Source: Bosea sp. RAC05 (GTDB lineage Bacteria; Pseudomonadota; Alphaproteobacteria; Rhizobiales; Beijerinckiaceae). From it: 64,000 bases of DNA. The stretch spans positions 1,536,001 through 1,600,000 of the forward strand of contig NZ_CP016464.1 in NCBI RefSeq assembly GCF_001713455.1, given 5' to 3'. Shown piece after piece: positions 62,013 through 64,000 of this stretch. The notes under the pieces were generated by a model that searched no databases, was not told the DNA's origin, and was given only the letters and a program-made list of their open reading frames with translations. The position numbers and the translations under genes were made by a program. How positions within the stretch are numbered: the stretch's first letter is position 1; each line of letters begins with the position of its first letter.

Positions 62013-62387
62013 TCAGGTCGGTCGATAGATCCCGTTGTCCAGATTGATCAGGGTCATGCCGGCATCTCCGCATTGCGGACCCCATTTGGAGGCGGCGATC
62101 TCCTGTATCTCGCGACGGGCGGCGAGATAATCGACGGCAAGGGTGGCACGTGCAGCCGTCAAACGGACCTGCATGTTCGGATGACCGAAGAGCTGGAGGA
62201 GGATGCGGCGCTGATCCCCGGGACGCGACTTCAGCTCGTCTTCGATCGCCTGGATCCGATCGTATCGTCGATTGAAAGCCGCGTACTCCTGGCGATCGAG
62301 AGCGTTGTACTGTTCGACGCACAGCTTCTCGAAGCGGGCGAGGAGTTCGCTGTCCGGCAAGCAGCTTAACCTTGTGCTGCGCCTCAT
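62013..62387 (-). CDS. DUF2019 protein, copy 2
   Basis: A 124-residue helical protein of the DUF2019 family, starting at RRSTRLSCLPDSELLARFEK. HEAT-like helical pairs are suggested by the HPNMQVRLTAARATLAVDYL stretch. The last 25 residues (from SKWGPQCGDAGMTLINLDNG on) are identical to those of the copy at 62405-62779. It is the third gene of a cassette with the nuclease-like protein. DUF2019 proteins have been proposed as immunity factors; I cannot confirm that here. Confidence 0.75.
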   Translation of the reverse strand: MRRSTRLSCLPDSELLARFEKLCVEQYNALDRQEYAAFNRRYDRIQAIEDELKSRPGDQRRILLQLFGHPNMQVRLTAARATLAVDYLAARREIQEIAASKWGPQCGDAGMTLINLDNGIYRPT

Positions 62388-62404
62388 CGAATTCTCCCTT
62401 CGGT

Positions 62405-62779
62405 TCAGGTCGGCCGATAGATCCCGTTGTCCAGATTGATGAGGGTCATGCCAGCGTCTCCGCATTGCGGACCCCATTTGGAGTCGGCGATATCCTGAAT
62501 CTCGCGACGGGCAGCCGGGTAGTCGATCGCGAGATTGGCGTGTGCTGCTGAGAGCCGAACCTGCATGTTCGAGTGGCCGAAGAAGCGCCGAAGAAGGCGG
62601 CGTTGATCACCAGGGCGCGATTTCAGTTCCATTTCCAAGGCATGAATGCGCCAGACGAGGCGGTTGACCCGCCCTCGTTCTTCGCGATCCATGGCGTCGT
62701 ACTGCTCGATGCAGAGCTGCTCGAAGCGCTTGACGATCTCCTCACTGGACAGCGCCCCCAAATCCTCATCGCGCTTCAT
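62405..62779 (-). CDS. DUF2019 protein, copy 1
   Basis: A 124-residue paralogue of the 62013-62387 protein, starting KRDEDLGALSSEEIVKRFEQ. The two are alike over the whole length and identical at the C-terminus. Its ATG overlaps the nuclease stop (ATGA), so the two are translated together, the usual arrangement for toxin and immunity genes. The second copy starts 17 bp after its end. No catalytic motif is visible. Confidence 0.8.
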   Translation of the reverse strand: MKRDEDLGALSSEEIVKRFEQLCIEQYDAMDREERGRVNRLVWRIHALEMELKSRPGDQRRLLRRFFGHSNMQVRLSAAHANLAIDYPAARREIQDIADSKWGPQCGDAGMTLINLDNGIYRPT

Positions 62780-63525
62780 TTGAGAACTCCGAATTGACGC
62801 AGGGCCTCATGGCCGACGCGGACATGCTCTGCCCAGTCGCGGCCACGAAGGTAAGCGCGCGGCGACTGCATGCCGAAATCGGGATTTGGCTTGGTGTACC
62901 ACCCCGTGATCTCATGATGCTTGTAGCGGGGTACGCTGACAACGTTGTCGGGGCCGTCGAGCATCGAGCGCGGAAAGCCTTCACGCACTCCCGCACCTTG
63001 CTCGACGATGTGATGGTCGTCATAACCCGGCCGCCGTTGCCCCGCCTGCTGCTGGAGTTCGGCCAGTGATTGGGGCGGATCCTGATAGGACCGGATCGAC
63101 GGCCATTCGGAGTACCGCCAGTGGCCCGCCTCGAGGACGGTGATGACCGCGCCGATCGGGCCCGCTCGCCGGGCCGCTGCGAATGCGATCTGCCTAGCCA
63201 GTGCCTTGGCGGCCTGGGTCTTCGAGACCTTGTCCCTGGGCGGTTCTTTCGGAGGGTCGGGCGGGTCGAGCGACGGCCCGCCATTGTCGCCGATGCCTGG
63301 CTGCCGGCCCTGCGCATAGCCCTCGACATACCGCCACCGTCCGCTTTCGCGGCCATTGCCGCCGGGGATGCGCGGCTGATCCTCGCGGAAGCCGGCCTTC
63401 TCGACGAGCGCCTGCAGCCGCGCCAGCGCCCGCATCATCCGGTCGCCGGCGATCTGGCTCGCAAGCCGCCTGCGCTGCAGCGCGGCGCTTCGGGAACGCC
63501 AGTGATCTGGATAGGGAAGGGGCAT
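62776..63525 (-). CDS. Probable HNH/EndoVII-fold nuclease toxin
   Basis: A 249-residue protein. The N-terminal 60 residues carry basic heptads and REDQPRIPGGNGRESGRW, resembling the R-E-x-GRW element of phage and effector proteins. GIGDNGGPSLDPPD at residues 77-90 is a linker motif I recall from rhizobial effectors. Residues 165-249 have GYDDHHIVEQ (171-176), GPDNVVSVPRYKHHEITGWY and a final WAEHVRVGHEALRQFGV, fitting an HNH-type nuclease toxin with conserved His and Asp. GGAGG lies upstream of ATG 63525. No signal peptide or secretion leader is present, so delivery or intracellular action is open. Confidence 0.65.
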   Translation of the reverse strand: MPLPYPDHWRSRSAALQRRRLASQIAGDRMMRALARLQALVEKAGFREDQPRIPGGNGRESGRWRYVEGYAQGRQPGIGDNGGPSLDPPDPPKEPPRDKVSKTQAAKALARQIAFAAARRAGPIGAVITVLEAGHWRYSEWPSIRSYQDPPQSLAELQQQAGQRRPGYDDHHIVEQGAGVREGFPRSMLDGPDNVVSVPRYKHHEITGWYTKPNPDFGMQSPRAYLRGRDWAEHVRVGHEALRQFGVLK

Positions 63526-63627
63526 CCGTGCGTCTGACCTCCGCGACGGATGCGAAGATCAGGCACGCGGAGCCTACCGGGGACAAGATGGGCCGCTTAT
63601 CCCCGCGGCAGACGGCGGCTCCGCGGC

Positions 63628-64000
63628 TCAGCCGGCTTCGGCGACGCCCCCCGCCTTCGCCCGTCCCGGGATCAGGATCGAGCCTGACGCCGCGATCACC
63701 AGCGCGAGGCCGAGCCAGTCGCTCGGTGTCGGGCGCTCGCCGAGCAGCAGCACCGAACCGAGCACGCCCACCGCCGGCACCATCAGCGTGCCCAGGCTCG
63801 CGATGCCGGCCGGCAGCCTGACGATCACCGTGAACCAGAGCACATAGGCCAGCGCCTGCGCACCGAGGATGTGGAAGGCGAGCGCCGCCACCGTCCGCGC
63901 CTCCAGCATCTTGGGCACCGGCACGCCCTCGAAGACGAGCATGCCGAGCCCCCCAGTCGCCCCGCCGATCAGGAGCTGCCAGGCGGCGATGGTCAGCGCC
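63628..64000 (-). CDS. EamA/DMT-family transporter, C-terminal part
   Basis: The right-hand gene runs off the window; about 124 C-terminal residues are present with four hydrophobic segments (LALVIAASGSILIPG at the end, IASLGTLMVPAVGVLGSVLL before it). This pattern is the second half of the drug/metabolite transporter fold. The direction is leftward, and the stop is at 63628. The substrate is unknown. Confidence 0.82.
   Translation of the reverse strand, partial: ALTIAAWQLLIGGATGGLGMLVFEGVPVPKMLEARTVAALAFHILGAQALAYVLWFTVIVRLPAGIASLGTLMVPAVGVLGSVLLLGERPTPSDWLGLALVIAASGSILIPGRAKAGGVAEAG

Noticed and set aside
62013..63525. Prophage remnant at the right end.
   Set aside because: Only an effector-like nuclease and DUF2019 genes are present; there is no integrase, capsid or lysis gene in the window.

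Overview
The window is a GC-rich, gene-dense chromosomal stretch from an alphaproteobacterium, most likely Hyphomicrobiales (Bosea- or Methylobacterium-like). This rests on the family content (a PodJ-like polarity protein with C-terminal Sel1 repeats, a TipF-like EAL protein, a TIGR02186-type protein next to a TauE exporter, DUF3305/DUF3306 next to a formate dehydrogenase, an endonuclease-type MutL) and on codon usage. The genus cannot be proved from sequence alone. No rRNA, tRNA, CRISPR array or insertion sequence was recognised.

Layout: (1) 1-10148 is a peptide and amino-acid acquisition region: a cut M20 amidohydrolase, a cupin, a threonine/serine dehydratase-like enzyme, an ArgE-type deacetylase, a PAP2 membrane protein and a complete five-gene Dpp/Opp-type ABC importer. 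(2) 10161-11402 is an O-antigen-ligase-like membrane protein. (3) 11594-32074 is a large formate dehydrogenase (FDH) locus. It holds DUF2478-fdhD-mobA, an Mrp/ApbC ATPase, a TusA-like protein, a WD40-cytochrome c fusion, a multi-cluster ferredoxin, a biotin/lipoate-ligase-like protein, four uncharacterised DUF proteins, an HTH-TorD fusion chaperone, a small TAT protein, fdhABC, mobB, moeA and a TIGR02186-TauE pair. (4) 32268-35545 is a PodJ-like gene that appears to be split by a frameshift. (5) 35906-42879 is a MerR regulator and a fatty-acid beta-oxidation operon with two small low-GC genes wedged into it and a degenerate peptide deformylase at its end. (6) 42951-44242 is a small accessory patch with a hypothetical gene and an HNH endonuclease. 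(7) 44394-52536 carries an aminotransferase, a TPR protein, the EAL protein, a HAD phosphatase, a CheY-like regulator, a MaoC hydratase and ribF. (8) 52841-62003 is housekeeping: ileS-lspA, a lipo/secreted protein, two M16 peptidases and mutL. (9) 62013-63525 is a probable nuclease toxin followed by two tandem DUF2019 genes. (10) The window ends inside an EamA transporter.

How the genes work together: the FDH locus supplies a periplasm-facing, membrane-anchored, molybdenum FDH (Cys type) with its own bis-MGD synthesis (mobA, mobB, moeA), sulfuration (fdhD), chaperone (TorD domain) and Fe-S functions. A perfect terminator hairpin separates the upstream DUF operon from the torD-fdh operon, and an inverted repeat beside it may be the operator of the HTH-TorD fusion. 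The MerR gene beside the fatty-acid operon has a matching palindrome in front of the acyl-CoA dehydrogenase gene.

The strongest candidates for something undescribed are the DNA-binding TorD fusion and its DUF partners, and the nuclease/duplicated DUF2019 cassette. Also notable are the mosaic ileS, whose editing-domain segment is compositionally foreign, and the deformylase paralogue that has lost its metal ligands.
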